Shown here piece by piece: positions 5,944 to 6,010 of a stretch of 6,010 nucleotides of DNA. Location of the stretch: contig CAVHZH010000112.1 in assembly GCA_963640395.1 (NCBI GenBank), forward strand, positions 1 to 6,010, written 5' to 3'. The stretch's first letter is position 1, and the number at the start of each line of letters is the position of its first letter. The stretch comes from W0P33-017 sp963640395 (GTDB lineage: Bacteria > Bacillota > Clostridia > Lachnospirales > Lachnospiraceae). A program made the translations under genes and the position numbers. The notes beneath the pieces are model-generated. The model was not told the DNA's origin, searched no databases, and saw nothing but the letters and a program-made list of their open reading frames with translations.

Positions 5944-6010
5944 GGAAACGCTGATTAAGCGTTTCCCGCGCCGGATTTGCGCTGCGAAGCAGCAAATTCC
6001 CATGCAAATC
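5941..6010 (+). repeat. intergenic hairpin repeat, copy after aroA (runs to the window edge)
   Basis: This starts in the aroA stop codon (TAG 5941-5943). GGGAAACGCT (5943-5952) pairs perfectly with AGCGTTTCCC (5958-5967) around the loop GATTA, so the last base of the stop codon is part of the stem. Bases 5957-5991 are identical to 4536-4570. Beyond that GCTGC/GCAGC forms a tight hairpin around GAA, and GATTTGC (5974-5980) matches GCAAATC (6004-6010) at the window end, which suggests a larger folded element continuing outside. No T-tract follows the first stem. Confidence 0.85.

Noticed and set aside
5943..5967. The hairpin after aroA as an intrinsic terminator
   Set aside because: The stem is good but it is followed by GCGCCGG rather than a T-tract, and the same element lies between tyrA and aroA, where termination would cut the likely operon.

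Overview
The window reads as a chromosomal segment of a Gram-positive, anaerobic Firmicute, most likely a member of the Lachnospiraceae (Clostridia). This rests on the divergent EF-G-like protein, the secreted Ig-like (Big_2) protein with a long Lys-rich signal peptide, the separate TyrA with a C-terminal ACT domain, and consensus AGGAGG-type ribosome binding sites. Genus and species cannot be fixed from the sequence alone.

Layout, left to right. Bases 1-85 hold the possible tail of an upstream gene and a perfect 15-bp hairpin (22-54). Bases 86-988 (+) encode a 300-residue secreted protein with one Big_2-type Ig fold and two related FxLYD-like beta modules; this gene is clearly more AT-rich than the rest of the window. 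A symmetric stem-loop (1068-1099) lies between it and the convergent gene and can terminate transcription from both sides. Bases 1109-3199 (-) encode a full-length EF-G-family GTPase of the divergent paralogue type, not the classical str-operon EF-G. An AT-rich divergent intergenic region (3200-3423) contains one good promoter for each direction. On the + strand follow tyrA (3424-4521, prephenate dehydrogenase) and aroA (4657-5943, EPSP synthase), 135 bases apart and probably co-transcribed. They supply two steps of aromatic amino acid synthesis: aroA makes EPSP on the way to chorismate, and tyrA diverts prephenate to tyrosine.

The most notable non-coding signal is a hairpin-forming intergenic repeat. 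Two copies follow tyrA and aroA; they share an identical stretch of 35 bases, and each hairpin begins inside the stop codon of the gene. A third, related hairpin at 22-54 also begins at a TAA. None has a downstream T-tract, so they do not look like ordinary intrinsic terminators. No phage, insertion sequence, CRISPR array, tRNA, rRNA or defence locus is visible, and I see no evidence for a new multi-gene system. The points worth a second look are the repeat family, the altered GTPase motifs of the EF-G paralogue, the non-acidic cofactor loop of TyrA, and the uncharacterised duplicated modules of the secreted protein.
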